From contig MU832625.1 in the NCBI GenBank assembly GCA_029204225.1, forward strand, positions 1-64,000: a stretch of 64,000 bases of DNA. The letters run 5' to 3'. The position numbers and the translations under genes are program-made. This DNA comes from Diphasiastrum complanatum. Lineage: Eukaryota > Streptophyta > Lycopodiopsida > Lycopodiales > Lycopodiaceae. Numbering within the stretch: the stretch's first letter is position 1; every line of letters starts with the position of its first letter. Below the pieces are notes generated by a model. The model was not told the origin of the DNA, ran no database searches, and was given only the letters and a program-made list of their open reading frames with translations. This document shows positions 32,477-43,666 of the stretch, in pieces.

Positions 32477-33679
32477 TCAGGCTACGATATACTTTGATTC
32501 TATAGAAGATAGAGCTATCAAAGATTGCTTGCGACTGTTTTGAGAAATTGGACCATTGTTGAGGAAGAATGTAAATCCGAAAGTGGATTTTCGAGTGTCT
32601 ACATCTCCTGCCCAACTTGCATCTGTAAAACCAATGAGTAAATTGAGTTTGTCATTGTCGTCTGCTCCATAACAAATGCAAAAGTCCATAGTAACTCGAA
32701 GATATCACATCACTTTGATAAGAGCCTTCCAATGTGTCACACCAGGGTTGGTCCTATACTGACTTAGAGAATTGATTGCAAAAGCTATGTCTGGTCTGGT
32801 ATAGATCATGGCGTACATAAGAGATCCTATAATAGAGTGGTAAGGATATTCACGCATCTTCTCCTTCTCTTGAATTGTTTGAGGACACTGGTGCTTTGAC
32901 AATTTGAGACCTGGTTCCATTGGTGAGAGAGCTAACTTGCAATTAACTAGATTATAACTGACTAACATATTGTAGATGTATCTTTGTTGAGTAATGTATA
33001 TCAACTTCTATTTTCTGTCTCTGTGGATTTGAATACCAAGGCAGAAATGAGCTTCACCCAGATCAGTCATGTCAAATTCGAAAGATAGCATTGTATTGGC
33101 CTCTTTTATCAAATTCGTACTGTTGCTAAAAAGCAATGTATCATCCACGTATAAAGTGATAATGATAAAAGACTGCTGCACTTCTTTGAAGTAAACATTG
33201 GAATATGAAGAGCTAGGTGTGTAGTCGTGATCAATAAGAAAAGTATTGATCCTTTGAAACTATGCTTGAGCAGATTGCTTCAAGCCATAAAGTGCCTTAT
33301 GGATTTTACACACATGATTGTGTTTACCCTCGATAATATAACCTTCGAGTTGCACCATGTAAATTTCCTCTTTGATAACTCCATTGAGATATGATGTTTG
33401 TACATCCATTTGATGTATTTCCAAATCTGCTGCAGCAACAAACGATAGCAAAAGCCGAATAGAAGAATGCTTGAACACTAGACTGGAAGTCTTAGTGTAA
33501 TCAACATTGTATACCTGAGAAAATCCTCTGGCGACAAGTCGGGCTTTTCTTCTGTCAATGCTTCCGTCTGCTTTGTACTTGACTTTGAAAATCCATTTGC
33601 TATCAACTATGTTTCTGCTAGTAGGTAATTCGACAATCGTCGTTTGGTTCTTGATAACAAATGAATACTCTTTATCCAT
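32477..33679 (-). pseudogene. Element D reverse transcriptase and partial RNase H
   Basis: RT opens with MDKEYSFVIKNQTTIVELP, DSKWIFKVKYKADGS, RRKARLVARGFSQVYNVDY, LEIHQMDVQTSYLNG, EEIYMVQLEGYI and KIHKALYGLKQSAQA. The YVDD codons are at 33140-33151. Downstream are MIYITQQRYIYNML (32705-33004 ORF) and TRPDIAFAINSLSQY. RNase H begins LLIGFTDASWAGDVDTRKST, GFTFFLNNGPIS and IALSSIESKYIVA, then ends abruptly. Frame breaks near 33005, 33250 and 32700 prevent a product. Confidence 0.87.
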
Positions 33680-33920
33680 AGCTTATTTCTAGAGATCAAA
33701 ATCTGGCTGATTGAGTGCCTCTTTGACAATCATCGGCTCCTGAACAAGGTAGGTTGTAGACTTGTCGATATATCTGATAGGTGGTCTGCTAGCTCTCGAT
33801 GACCTTCTGAGAAATAGAAGAAGTTGATCATTTTCATCATATTGTAGCTACTGAACTACAACATAATCATCTTCTGAGGAACTGGGAAGCTCAATATGTC
33901 AGGAGAATCTGACAGATTGG

Positions 33921-34923
33921 CTACGTGGGCACTGTCTTTTCCTTTGAGGTCGATAAACTGATCTTTGATGAAGATGATATCTTGGCTACTGAATATCTTT
34001 GACTTGATAGGATTGAACAAAATATGGGCCTGATCCGAAGTATTGTAACTAATGAAAATACATTTGATGCTCTAGAAGTCGAGTTTCTTCCTAAGATCAT
34101 GAGAAATCTGCACATAAGCAGTACATCCAAAAACTTATAAGTTTGATGAAGAAGGTTTGGTAATGGTGTTTTGTCTGAGAGACCTTTAGTAGGACATCTA
34201 TTCTGAATATAGGTTGCTGTTGAAACAGCTTCAGCCCAGAAGGACTTCGGAAGTGTCACATGTGATAACATGCACTTTGTCGATTCAACTAAGGTTTTCT
34301 TCTTTCTCTTAGCAAGACCATTTGATTGAGGCAAATATGAGGTAATGTATTGTTGCTCAATGCCATTGTTAAAGAAGTACTCCTTGAATTTGGTGGAGAT
34401 ATATTCTCTCTTGTTATCTGACCTTAATACTTTGATTCGTTTATCAGTCTAATTTTCTACATGCTCTTTGAATTGTCTGAACTTGATGAAAGCCTTTGAT
34501 TTCTATTTAATGAAATAAACGGCTGTTCTTCTAGAGAATTTGTCAATAAAGGTACTTTGCATCTAGTAATGAAGGAGTTTGCATAGGTCCACATAAATCT
34601 GTATGAACAACATCTAACAGACCTTTTGCTGCATGCCTATGGCTTTATCTAAAAGGATTTCTAGATTGCATTCCAAGGATGCAGCTATGACAGACAGGGA
34701 GATCGACTTTGCCAGAAGGATAGTCAAGGTCAAGAGCCATGGATTGTCTAGACATGTTCAATACATATGCATAATTCAATTGTCCTAATCGATGATTCCA
34801 TAATAATGCTTTATTGATAAGAACAGAGGTTTTCAAGGTTTGACTAATTTCAGAATAACAATGCACCAATCTATATAAGTATTTCCTATAAATAATTCTG
34901 CATTGATCAGATTCAAACTCCAC
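33921..34923 (-). pseudogene. Element D integrase
   Basis: The ORF 34645-34923 gives the pre-integrase zinc region (LLWNHRLGQLNYAYVLNM, CHSCILGMQSRNPF), where the His of LGH is now Gln. The core around 34345-34640 is heavily mutated. The ORF 33921-34334 starts MPQSNGLAKRKKKTLVES: the catalytic Glu of GLAERKNR has become Lys. SFWAEAVSTATYIQNRCPTK follows and then a frameshift. Non-functional. Confidence 0.83.
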
Positions 34924-35010
34924 TTTATGACCTAAATCTGTAAGTCTATTTACTGATAACAGATTTGTATAGAGTTTAGGAACATATAGAATTTTTTATA
35001 GTAGTTTGAA

Positions 35011-36027
35011 TTGATCATGCTAGAATCGCAGTCTTACAGTACCTTCACCTTCAATAGTGTGAGTGCTATTGTCACCAAGATGAATATACTTCTTTGTGTT
35101 GTAAGGTGTATAGGAGTTGAAGATCTCACATTGATTGGTAAATCAAGAATCATCCAAAATTGGACTTTGGTCTTTGACCATAAATGCGTCTTCATCCACT
35201 TTGACTTGGGGAGATGATGTAACTGTATTTGCTTGTTGATCAGGCTGCTTGGCTATATTCTTTGCTTTGAGAATTCAACAATCATTGATCTCATGGTTAT
35301 TTCATTTGCAATACCTACAAAACATTTTCTTCTTCGATTGTGGATCTGATGATTGTCGTTGACTTTGAGTCAACTTCTGATTTATTGCAACCTTTTTGGA
35401 GCTTTTCTGCTTCTATTGTTTTGAGCCTTTGTTGATGTATAGAGCTTGAGATGAGGAAGTAGACGACATGTCTTGACTTCTTCAATTATCTTCTTGCAAC
35501 AACATAGTGATAACTCTGGTAAGAATTAAATCTGAGTGTGTTGTGATGATCATCACCCAGTTTCATATGTAGAGGGCAAACTTGAAAGAAATGTCATAAT
35601 TGTGTCTTGATCATCTATGATTGATCCGACAGCGACCATCTGTTGCAAGAGATTCTCAAATTGGTTAATGTGACTTTGAAGAGAATCACTATTTGACATC
35701 TTGAGTGTGAAGAATTTCTTTTGTAGGTGTAACTTGGTATCTCTCACATCATATAGTGAGCTCAAGATGTCCCAAACTTCTTTTGAAGTTTTGGCTTCAG
35801 CTATGTGTCCAATCTGCGTATCTGATATATTGAGGATGATAAGCATTACCATCCTTCGATTTTCACTTTGAGTCTTCTATGTCATCTTCAAGTTTCACTT
35901 CGATACCTGTACCAACATCCCACAACTCATTGGCGATTAGCAATGTCTTCATCTTAAATTTTCATAAATGATAATTGGATCCATTCAGCTTGTCTACGAT
36001 AAGATTGGGTTTATTTTGAGAATCCAT
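35011..36027 (-). pseudogene. Element D gag and protease remnant
   Basis: The frame starts at an ATG whose codon lies at 36027-36025 (MDSQNKPNLI) with LNGSNYHL, LLIANELWDV, then the ORF 35553-35852 with MVMLIILNISDTQIGHIAEA, KTSKEVWDILSSLYDV, KFFTLKMSNSDSLQSHINQF. The zinc knuckle at about 35270-35325 reads CRYCK-stop-NNHEINDC. The protease box is decayed: Leu-Asp-Asp-Ser-stop near 35150, then YIHLGDNSTHTIEGEGTVRL. Gag is broken by stops at about 35870 and 35550. Confidence 0.8.
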
Positions 36028-36180
36028 ATGGAACTTAGTTTGTCGATTGTATCGATGATACTAAGATGTAGTGATGCAAACAATAGGAAATCAATTCTCT
36101 GATACTGAAAAAGATGATATGAACTGAAAAATATGATATCAATTTGATATCGCGAAAGATATCAACTATTGGAGCTATGC

Positions 36181-36192
36181 GCTCTGATATCG
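36181..36192 (-). promoter_or_regulatory. Element D primer-binding site (decayed)
   Basis: The plus strand GCTCTGATATCG next to TGATAG corresponds to the site GCTCTGATACCG of element H, with C to T and nearby changes. Confidence 0.65.
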
Positions 36193-36262
36193 TGATAGTA
36201 TTAGGTCCTGATAGAGATCACAAGTCTGATACCGTGATGGTTCAGATAAAGGGAGTAGCAAT

Positions 36263-36640
36263 TTTGAAGGATTTCATATCATTAAGATCCAATCCACTTA
36301 AAGATCTTTGGTTAGAAAGAGAAATACACTACCAATCTCACCAATGTTGAAAAATCAGCATCTACACACAAAATGAGATGAAAACACTAATAGAACTTGA
36401 TCAAACTTGAATGAAATGATCAAGTACTATTGCTATCCATACAAAACTAGCAAGCTATTGTATTTTACATGTGTGGATCCAAAAATAACAATATAGATCA
36501 TTCTACACATAAAATTTCATGCAATCACAAGTATAGTGCACCAATGGATAGTAGAATCCAAGAGAACTATGTATAAGCATGAAATGAGATAGAGAAGAGA
36601 GAAGATCAATCTCTCCATGAGTGCATCCTTTTATAGGGCC
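36263..36640 (-). repeat. LTR fragment related to the element B LTR (R-U5 part)
   Basis: Its reverse complement follows the element B LTR from the TATA box to the inner end: CCTATAAAAGGATG, TCTTCTCTCTTCT, TCTCATTTCAT, TTGGTGCACTAT, TGTGTAGAATGATC, CATCTCATTTTGTGTGTAGATGCTGATTTTTC (in pieces) and ATGAAATCCTTCAAA. The part upstream of the TATA box is missing. The left end abuts the residual LTR of D; the right end cuts RNase H of C. It carries ACATGTGTGG where B has CACACGTGTG. Confidence 0.82.
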
Positions 36641-36644
36641 TTAA

Positions 36645-37700
36645 AAATCTAGAAGTTGATTTTCTGGTGTCGACATCTCCTGCCCAATCCGCAGCTGTGT
36701 AGGCTTCAAGGATGTTGGCAGTTTGGCTACCTCCGTAGCATATGTTGAGAGTTGTCATTGCTTGGATGTACTTCATGACCTTTGTTAGCACTTTCCGATG
36801 AGCTACGTCTGGATTTGACAAGAATTGGCTGAGTGTACTGACCGAATATGCAAGGTCTGGTCGCATGTAGATCATTGTGTACATCAATGAGCCGATGATG
36901 GATTGAAACGGGTAGCACTTCATTTTCTCCTTTCTGTCTCAGTTTGAGGAGACTGTTCCTTTGATAGCTTTAGTCCAGGGTCGAACGAAAAGTGACTGGG
37001 TTTGCTGTTGGCCATTCCATATTTTTTCAGCACGTTGTTGAGATATCATTGCTAGCTGATAAAGGTCAGTCTGCTGGGTTGATCTCGTTGAATTTGGATT
37101 CCGAAACAATAGTGGGCTGGACCCATGTCAATCATCTTGTATTCCTGCACCAACATGCATTTTGTTATCCTTCATCAAATTCATATTGTTATTGAATAAG
37201 AGTGTATCATCTACGTAGAGAGTGATGATGATGAAGTTATCTGATACAGACTTGAAGTAGACATTCGAGTCTTCTAAGTTTGGAATAAAACCATTCTCTA
37301 TCAGAAATGCGTTGATTTTTTGGAACCAGGCTCTGGATGATTGTTTTAGCCCATAGAGTGCCTTGTGGATTTTGCATACAAGGTGTTGTTGCTTGCCGTT
37401 GGGTTTGTATCCCTCTGGCTATATCAAGTAGATCTCCTCTTTGATGGTTCCATTGAGGAAAGCGGTCTGGACATCCATCTGGTGGACTTCAAGGTGTGTC
37501 GTGGCTGCAAAGGAGAGGAGTAGGCGGATCGACGCATATTTGATGACTAGGTTGAAGGTTTCTGAATAATCCAGGTCTAGAATTTGAGAAAAGCCTTTGG
37601 CGACTAGCCTAGCCTTATAACGATTTAGTCTTCCTTCAGCGTCATACTTTGTCTTGAATATTCATTTGCATGGAAGCGGTTTTCAGTCCTTTGGCAGCTC
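36645..37700 (-). pseudogene. Element C reverse transcriptase and RNase H start
   Basis: RT starts at about 37700 (LIELPKD) and, across frame breaks, shows GFSQILDLDYSETFN, LEVHQMDVQTAFLNG, KIHKALYGLKQSSRAW and YVDD codons at 37207-37218. The ORF 36606-36923 has MKCYPFQSIIGSLMYTMIYM, RPDLAYSVSTLSQFLSNPDV, then AYTAADWAGDVDTRKSTS. The last 12 codons come from the LTR fragment. Stops at about 37425 and 37655 break the frame. Confidence 0.85.
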
Positions 37701-38844
37701 AATGAGTGTCCATGTTTGATTCTTCATAAGAGAATCGAATTTGGTGTCCATTGTCGCTTTCCACTGGTCAGTATCAGGTGTAGACATCTCCTCAGCAACT
37801 TTGTTTGGTTCCTGCACGATGTAGCAGACTGGATCATCCATAAATTTGGATCGAGACTGTTTGGACATGTTCGACATTCTGGGTTGAACTTCAGTCCTCT
37901 GATGTGGGTTGACTCGTTGAGATTCTGACTCATCGTCTGAATCAACATCGAGATTCTGCAGTTCACTCTCTGGATCGAAATTGACTGGTTGTTCGATCCG
38001 CGTTATCAGCAGCTTTTCCTTTGTGGTCAATGAACTGGTCTTCCACAAATATGACATCTCTATTGGTGAATGCCTTCTCGGTATCCAAACTGTAGAGCTT
38101 GTATGCCTTGTGGTTTAGAGAATAGCCGATGAAGATTGTTTTCATGCTCTTGTCATCTAGCTTTCTTCTTAGGTCCTCTGGGATCTGAACTAAAGTGATG
38201 CATCCAAACACTCGAATATGTTTGGGTGATGGTTTTGATCATGTCCACACCTCATAAGGTGTCTTGCCATTCCGGGCTTTGGTGATGGATCGATTCTGCA
38301 AATAGGCAGCTGTAGTAACAGCTTCTGCCTAGAATCTATTTGGAAGAGAGGCATGGGCTATCATGCTCTTGGCACTTTTGATGAGTGTTCGGTTCTTTCG
38401 CTCAGTTACACCATTGGATTGAGGTGAGTAGCTAGTTGTGTATTGTTGAAGTATCTCGTTGGCCTTGTAGAACTCCTTGAATTCTATGGAGATGTACTCT
38501 CCCCCTCAATCTGTGCATAGGGCCTTGATCTTCCTCTGGGTCTGGTTCTCTGTAGACGCCTTGAACTGCTTGAAGAATTTGAATGCTTCAGATTTGTTCT
38601 TCATATACTAGGTTGTAGTCCTTCGAGAGAAGTCGTCGATGAAGGTTAGGAAATAGAGAGCTCCCCCCATGGAAGCAGTTTGCACCGGGCCACAAATGTC
38701 GTTGTGTATAAGGTCAAGCAAGCCCTTGGATGTGTGAACTGAACTGAAGGGACTTCTAGCATGTTTGCTGATAATATAGCTTTTGCATAGAGAAGTTGGC
38801 TTGCTAACTGAAGGCAGGTCTTGTACTAGACTCTGAGCTGACAT
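37683..38844 (-). pseudogene. Element C integrase and linker
   Basis: The ORF 38608-38844 holds the end of the zinc region (CKSYIISKHARSPF) and LLDLIHNDICGPVQTASMGG with FIDDFSRRTT. Between 38300 and 38600 other frames read KALCTD.GGEYISIEF, SPQSNGVTERKN and AVTTAAYLQNRSITKA. The ORF 37963-38211 has MFGCITLVQIPEDLRRKLDD, TIFIGYSLNHKAYKLYS and NRDVIFVEDQF. The linker (37683-38057) ends DPVCYIVQEPNKVAEEMSTP and DSLMKNQTWTLIELPKD. Confidence 0.85.
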
Positions 38845-38897
38845 TTTCTATTGTAGTTAAGGTGGCCAAGTCTGAAATGCCATAGCATATAGTTGAT

Positions 38898-40166
38898 TCA
38901 GAAGTAGCTGATTCTCCTTCCATAGGCTAGAACCTTCCAAGATTTGTCAAGAATTGTGCAGCCATTTGTATCGCATTTGACCCTCCGACCTGAATCAGTG
39001 ATTCTGCTAACTAAGAGTAGATTCTTGGTTAGATTTGGAAAATGGAGAACATTGGATAGCAACTTGACCTCATCTCTTTTGAACTCAACTCTGATTGTTC
39101 CTTCGCCTCCAATTGTGAGTGATGAGTTGTCTCCAAGTTGCACAGCTCAAGAGTGGGTGAATGACTTGTAGTCTTTGAACCAGTCATGATGGTGAGTCAT
39201 GTGTTGTGTTGCTCCAGAGTCTAGATACAAGGAATCGATATCCTATTGTTCTCCGACTTTGGTCATGAAAGCTGCGTCATCTTCTTCTTCTTCTTGCTGA
39301 TTTGAGTGACTGGATGTAGCATTATGTGCTTGTTGTTGAAACTGCTTCTTCTTTTCATTTTTGTACTTCAAAGTTCGACAGTCCTTGATTTCGTGGCCAG
39401 TCCTCTTACAGTATCTATAGAAAAGTTTTTGCGATGGTTGGAATGATAAAGAGTTTAATTCGATCTTGAATCATAATTTGGTCCAGACTGCATGTTGTTC
39501 TTCTTGTCAGTAGAGCCTGACTTTGTAGATCTCTTGGATCTAAACTTCTGATTTTTTTAATATAGAGCTTGAGGATCCGATCCTAAGCCTAAGGAGGATG
39601 CTGATCTTCTGATCTCCTCTTGTAGGAGCAGCGAAATTACTCTTGATGGAGTGAGGTGCTCCTCGGTAGAAATTGCCATTACCCAATTTTTGTAGGCTTC
39701 AGGTAGACTCGATAATTAGTCATGAGTGCATTGGAAATTCTATGACTGAGCCGGTTGAAGTCATCTGCTCCATAAAACTTTTGAAAGTGTTGAGGTGGCT
39801 CGAAACACTATCTGCATCAGACATTCTGAGGGTGAAGAATTTCTTTCTCCTATGAAGCTTGGATGTGACATCTCTAATGTCGTCGAGAGTTGCTAGGATG
39901 TCCCATGCATCCTTAGCAGTCTGAGCAGCAAGTATGTGGTTGATCTGAGTATCCTTGATGTTGAGGGTAATTATGGCAAATGCTTTGCCATCTCTCAGTC
40001 TCCACTTGGTGATGACGGTTGCATCACCTTCTGGTTTGAGCTCTGTGCCATCAATGATGTCCCACAGTTCTTTGGCTAGAAGTATAACCATCATTTTGAA
40101 TTTCCAGAGATGGTAGTTATCCCCATCGAGTTTGTCAATGAGATATGAACTAGATGATGGATCCAT
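38898..40166 (-). pseudogene. Element C gag and protease
   Basis: Gag starts MDPSSSSYLIDKLDGDNY, with HLWKFKMMVILLAKELWDII, AFAIITLNIKDTQINHIL, AAQTAKDAWDIL and KFFTLRMSDADSVSSHLNTF. It frameshifts near 39730. A zinc knuckle near 39370-39425 reads YRYCKRTGHEIKDC: the first Cys has become Tyr. The protease box LDSGATQHMTHHDWF is at about 39180-39225 and looks intact, followed by VQLGDNSSLTIGGEG and NVLHFPNLTKNLLLVSRI (38898-39143 ORF). Confidence 0.85.
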
Positions 40167-40611
40167 TCTAGTTGAACGAGTTTATTGGTAGAAACAACGA
40201 CTGTCTGAATATTGTTGGCTGTACGTTTGCTAGAAAGATGTCTTGATAGAAACAAGACTGATAATTTCCAATAGAAATGTAGATTACTAAAATTCCTCCT
40301 CTTATATTATGTCGTAAAACTGCATGTGGCCATGAGCAACAACGGAGGATCGAATATTGAGCGCGGCGTGTAGGAACGGAAATGCAACAGTTAGCAGCAG
40401 AATCATTCAAGTAGAAAAATTCATATAGAATGCGCAAAATGAACAACGCAGTAGTGAAACAAAAATTGCACTCTGATTAATATCAACAGTGAGTACAATA
40501 GCTTGAAGTAATAACTTCGGCTTGCTAAGCGTGATAACACTGGCTACAGATAACTCTGATTGAAAGCGAGATTCAATTAACTCAATTAACACTTACATAG
40601 CTGGATTTAGT
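40167..40611. other. Unassigned stretch between elements C and F
   Basis: May hold the leader and LTR of C, but I found no primer-binding site (GCTCTGATACC) here. The overlapping minus-strand ORFs 40168-40446 and 40407-40592 have no known motif. Confidence 0.4.
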
Positions 40612-41447
40612 ATATAATTCTGCTACCATTCATCCCCATACTGCATTTACCGCTTCCAAACACCATGTTACCCTATCAAGAGTAAGTATTAATGATTTAG
40701 AAGTGATTATGCCTTATCGTACCACCCTGTAGTAGGATTCACCAACCAAAAATTGCCCCGAATTTGGCCCTACGGTATCCAAATAGCGAATGTAGCCCAT
40801 CACTAGGTCACCCGCACTCCGCTCAATAGAATGGTGATGAAAACTCTCCGAAAAGTGTTTCTCCCCATCTGTGGCATCGCTCTATCTGTTGGCTTTGAGC
40901 AGCCAGTTTCAGGGGTCATTTTGGCCCAAGGATGGCCAAAAAAAGTGCCCTCTAGCCTTAGTTAGCCCCTTCCAAAAAATGCCTTTGCATTTTGAATTAA
41001 ATCTTCATTTTGAAGATTTTTAATGAAGTGAAGTTCTCTTTGAACTTCGGGTCCCTTTAGCCCATTTCATGCTGAAATTTTTTAATGAAGAGAGACTATT
41101 TTCTTCTCTTCATTTCTTCATGGCCCTTTCAAAACCCATCCAATGGTTTACTTGTATCCAATGATCCATATTGCTCCCCGAGATATGTGATCAAGACCGT
41201 TGATGGTGCATCTTTCATAATCGAATGGTCATCATCGAATTTGTGCACTAATTTGGGATCTTGCAACCACCAGGCCCCAAACTACACTATGGCCCATCTT
41301 GTTTCAGAGCGCGCGACGCTGCCCACAGACCATCCTCTCCTCCTTCGAATTCTCTTTGCTCCTTGTTATGGTGGATAACCAGAAAACCCTAGCTATGAAT
41401 CATTCTAGCATCTTATTCTCTCTACGGCCAGCAGCGGCCAGGTCGCA

Positions 41448-41508
41448 TGCAAATCATTGCATACATCAGTGAGTTAATGATGGATTGAAACGGGTAGCGC
41501 TTCATCTC
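41448..41508 (-). other. Shard of copia reverse transcriptase inside element F leader
   Basis: The minus strand reads MKRYPFQSIINSLMYAMICM then Arg-Pro, nearly the same as element C (36860-36923, MKCYPFQSIIGSLMYTMIYM). The plus copy of F lacks this piece: homology resumes on both sides. It looks like about 60-70 bp of filler DNA. Confidence 0.75.
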
Positions 41509-41594
41509 TCCCAAGACGCTCTGAGTGCTATTTCTCCTGGTAAAAGTCGTTATCCCATAGCTCCACCGGATCATGCATACCTGCAACACCCTGA

Positions 41595-41607
41595 CACTCT
41601 GATACCA
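41595..41607 (-). promoter_or_regulatory. Element F (minus copy) primer-binding site
   Basis: The minus strand reads TGGTATCAGAGTG just inside the LTR end; the plus copy has TGGTATCAAAGC at 60611. Confidence 0.82.
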
Positions 41608-41610
41608 AGT

Positions 41611-42067
41611 TGAAATTCCGATAGAATCTAGTGCAGTATGCAGATCACATCACACAATCACCATAGCCACTCCTCACAAGCTCTCATAAATGGCACATCA
41701 AAAGTTATTAGATTACAAAGAAACATTGTACATATAGAGTATTCACAAACTGCATGAAAAGGCAGGTGTCCTAAAATTGGCCTACCACCTGTCAAGCCCA
41801 ATATGGCCAAATTCGACAAACTTGGGACATGCCCCCAAGTATAGCATACATTGTATATAAATCTGTACAGACTAATATTTCCTACCAATATGGCTACTCG
41901 GCTAACCCAAGTAGCCGGCTACGGGATCAGTGCCCGATCAATATATCCTAACGGCGGATCACGTCCCGATCACAACCATACACAGTAAACCATAAATTGT
42001 ACAATAATTACATTATCACATTCAGAGCTTATACTAATGAATCAGATCAAAACTGATTTTTAACTCA
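41611..42067 (-). repeat. Element F LTR (minus copy)
   Basis: The plus strand begins TGAAATTCCGATAG and ends near TTTTTAACTCA. It matches 60132-60609 in reverse complement: TGCATACTGCACTAGAT, GGGGCATGTCC, GGCTACTT / CGGAGTAGCC-like blocks, CGGGACGTGAT and TTTTGATCTGAT. Outer end approximate. Confidence 0.75.
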
Positions 42068-42799
42068 AACTTAAGTTCGAGCAAAAGAGCATGTGCTTGA
42101 ACTTAAGTTCGAACATAGCACTTTCTAAAATTTGTGGTTAAACTTGATTTCAAGCATAGGACCTCATAAAAAAAAAATGACTGGTACTTGAGATTTTTCC
42201 AACCATATTAAATTTTATTTTGGATAGAGTTGCTAAGCATGAGAATTATAGATATTTTCTTAATGGATGTTTTATTTATAACCAAGTTAATATCAAGAAA
42301 GAAGACCAAGACGAAACTACATTTATTACCCATTGGGCCACTTATGCAATACACTTGTTATTAATGACCATCATATTTCAAAGCTTTTTGACAAAATTTC
42401 TAGAAATATTTATTCATGACTTTTGTGTATTCAGCTCAACTAAATATATATGAAATACTCCTATGAAATTTACAAAGGTCTCTAGAAATCTAATTTTTTT
42501 GCATTATGAGAAATGTTACTTTACAATAATTGAAAATATATTCCTTGGACTTCGAATCTCAATCATCGAAGGAGAAATTGTAGTCGATCAAGATAAGATC
42601 CAAATTAATATAATTTATAATCACTTACAAATTCAATAAAACTGAGAAGATTTTTCTAGCATGTAGAATAATATAGAAGATTCATTATTGACTATGCCAT
42701 TACAACTTCACCAATAACCAAACTATTAAGAAAAAAGTTGAATATATTTGGAATGAAAAATGTCAAAAAGCTTTTGAATTAAACAACACCACTATTCAA
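42068..42799. other. AT-rich stretch without recognisable gene
   Basis: Nothing recognisable. It contains a short inverted pair, GAACTTAAGTTCGAAC-type sequence at about 42090-42115. ORF 42220-42453 has no motif. Confidence 0.4.
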
Positions 42800-42805
42800 A
42801 CTTGT

Positions 42806-43311
42806 TGATTAACTCAGCACATTTCTGTGCGCGTGCATACGAAACCCTTGGTCACTTGACGAGACATGACAAGTCATCAAATGATTGAAATTTCAATCTT
42901 TCAATTGTACGTGGAACTAGACTTGACTTTTCATTGTGTTATAGGCAGACTTAAAAGAAATTTCTCTCAATTGATGGCAATTTGACCTCAAAAAACTTCA
43001 ATTTTTCAACACTTTTCAGCACTTCACATGAGTAATTTTAGGTGCACATATATATCTCTATATAACTTGAAATTTAATAAAAGATTTTCAAAAGGAGACA
43101 ACCAAAGAAAGAGCTGTAAAAAGCACCTCCAAAAGAGCTGAAACTTTCTAGCACCTTTCAATAATTTTCAATACTTTTCAACATTTGACATGGGTAACTT
43201 TGGATGCACATATTCATCTCTACAAAACTCCAAATTGAAAAAAAAAAAATTGAAAGACTTTTAAGTGCTTGAAATACACACTTTTGTGTGCATTTTGTGA
43301 CGATTATAGTG
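42806..43311 (+). mobile_element. Truncated CACTA-like copy
   Basis: Shares blocks with 43667-44667 in the same order: AAACCCTTGGTCACTTGAC, ATCAAATGATTGAAA, TTCATTGTGTTAT, CACATATATATCTCTATA, TGTAAAAAGCACCTCCAAAA, and the end ACACTTTTGTGTGCATTTTGTGACGATTATAGTG. The right terminus TAGTG is present. At the left the first 15 or so bases (CACTAGG...) are missing. Confidence 0.6.
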
Positions 43312-43666
43312 TTGAAGTAAAAAAAAAAAACTATAAATGTTCTCCTTTGCAATTAGAACAATATTGAGTAAGAAAAATGATTTCAAAAAAGATTATCCAA
43401 TCTAATAATAGAAAGATAGCTATCAACTTCTGAGAAAAAATCAACAATCGAATAAGAAACTTTGGGCATGATAGATTCAATTTAGAAGTTTCAAGATCAA
43501 ACATGGTGACCAAAGAAAAAATCTAGACATCCATTTTTCATAATCTAATTCTTTTTCTCAAAACTTGTCAGTATTCAAAATGGTGTACAAAGCATATGTT
43601 GTTGTATCAAATAAAAATTATGTTTTTACTAAAATAGACGACATAGCTAATTAGTAAAACCATTAA

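Larger units (their letters stand above)
32477..36262 (-). mobile_element. Ty1/copia element D, truncated at both ends
   Basis: Right to left: about 70 bp of 5' LTR (36262-36193, inner end TGATAGTATTAGG), a primer-binding site, a leader of about 150 nt, gag, remnants of protease, integrase, reverse transcriptase and the first part of RNase H. It stops inside RNase H at about 32477. The outer LTR was replaced by an LTR fragment of another family. Many stops are present. It is of the same protein lineage as C and H. Confidence 0.85.
36641..40166 (-). mobile_element. Ty1/copia element C, truncated
   Basis: Right to left: gag, protease, integrase, linker, reverse transcriptase and the first part of RNase H. 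It is cut at about 36645 by the B-like LTR fragment. No primer-binding site or LTR could be recognised to the right of gag. The protein lineage matches D, H and element 1. Confidence 0.85.
40612..42067 (-). mobile_element. LTR plus leader of element family F (minus copy)
   Basis: An LTR (41611-42067) with a primer-binding site at 41595-41607 and about 980 nt of leader, homologous along its length to the plus-strand copy at 60132-62190. Shared leader blocks include GGTGTTGCAGGTATGCA, GGCCATCCTTGGGCCAAAAT, the ATGGTGATGAAAA / GCCCATCACTAGGTCACC stretch, GGCCCTACGGTA and AACA.CCCTGTTACC-like sequence. No gag-pol is attached. The layout suggests a large retrotransposon derivative with a non-coding interior; the 3' part is missing. 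Confidence 0.75.
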
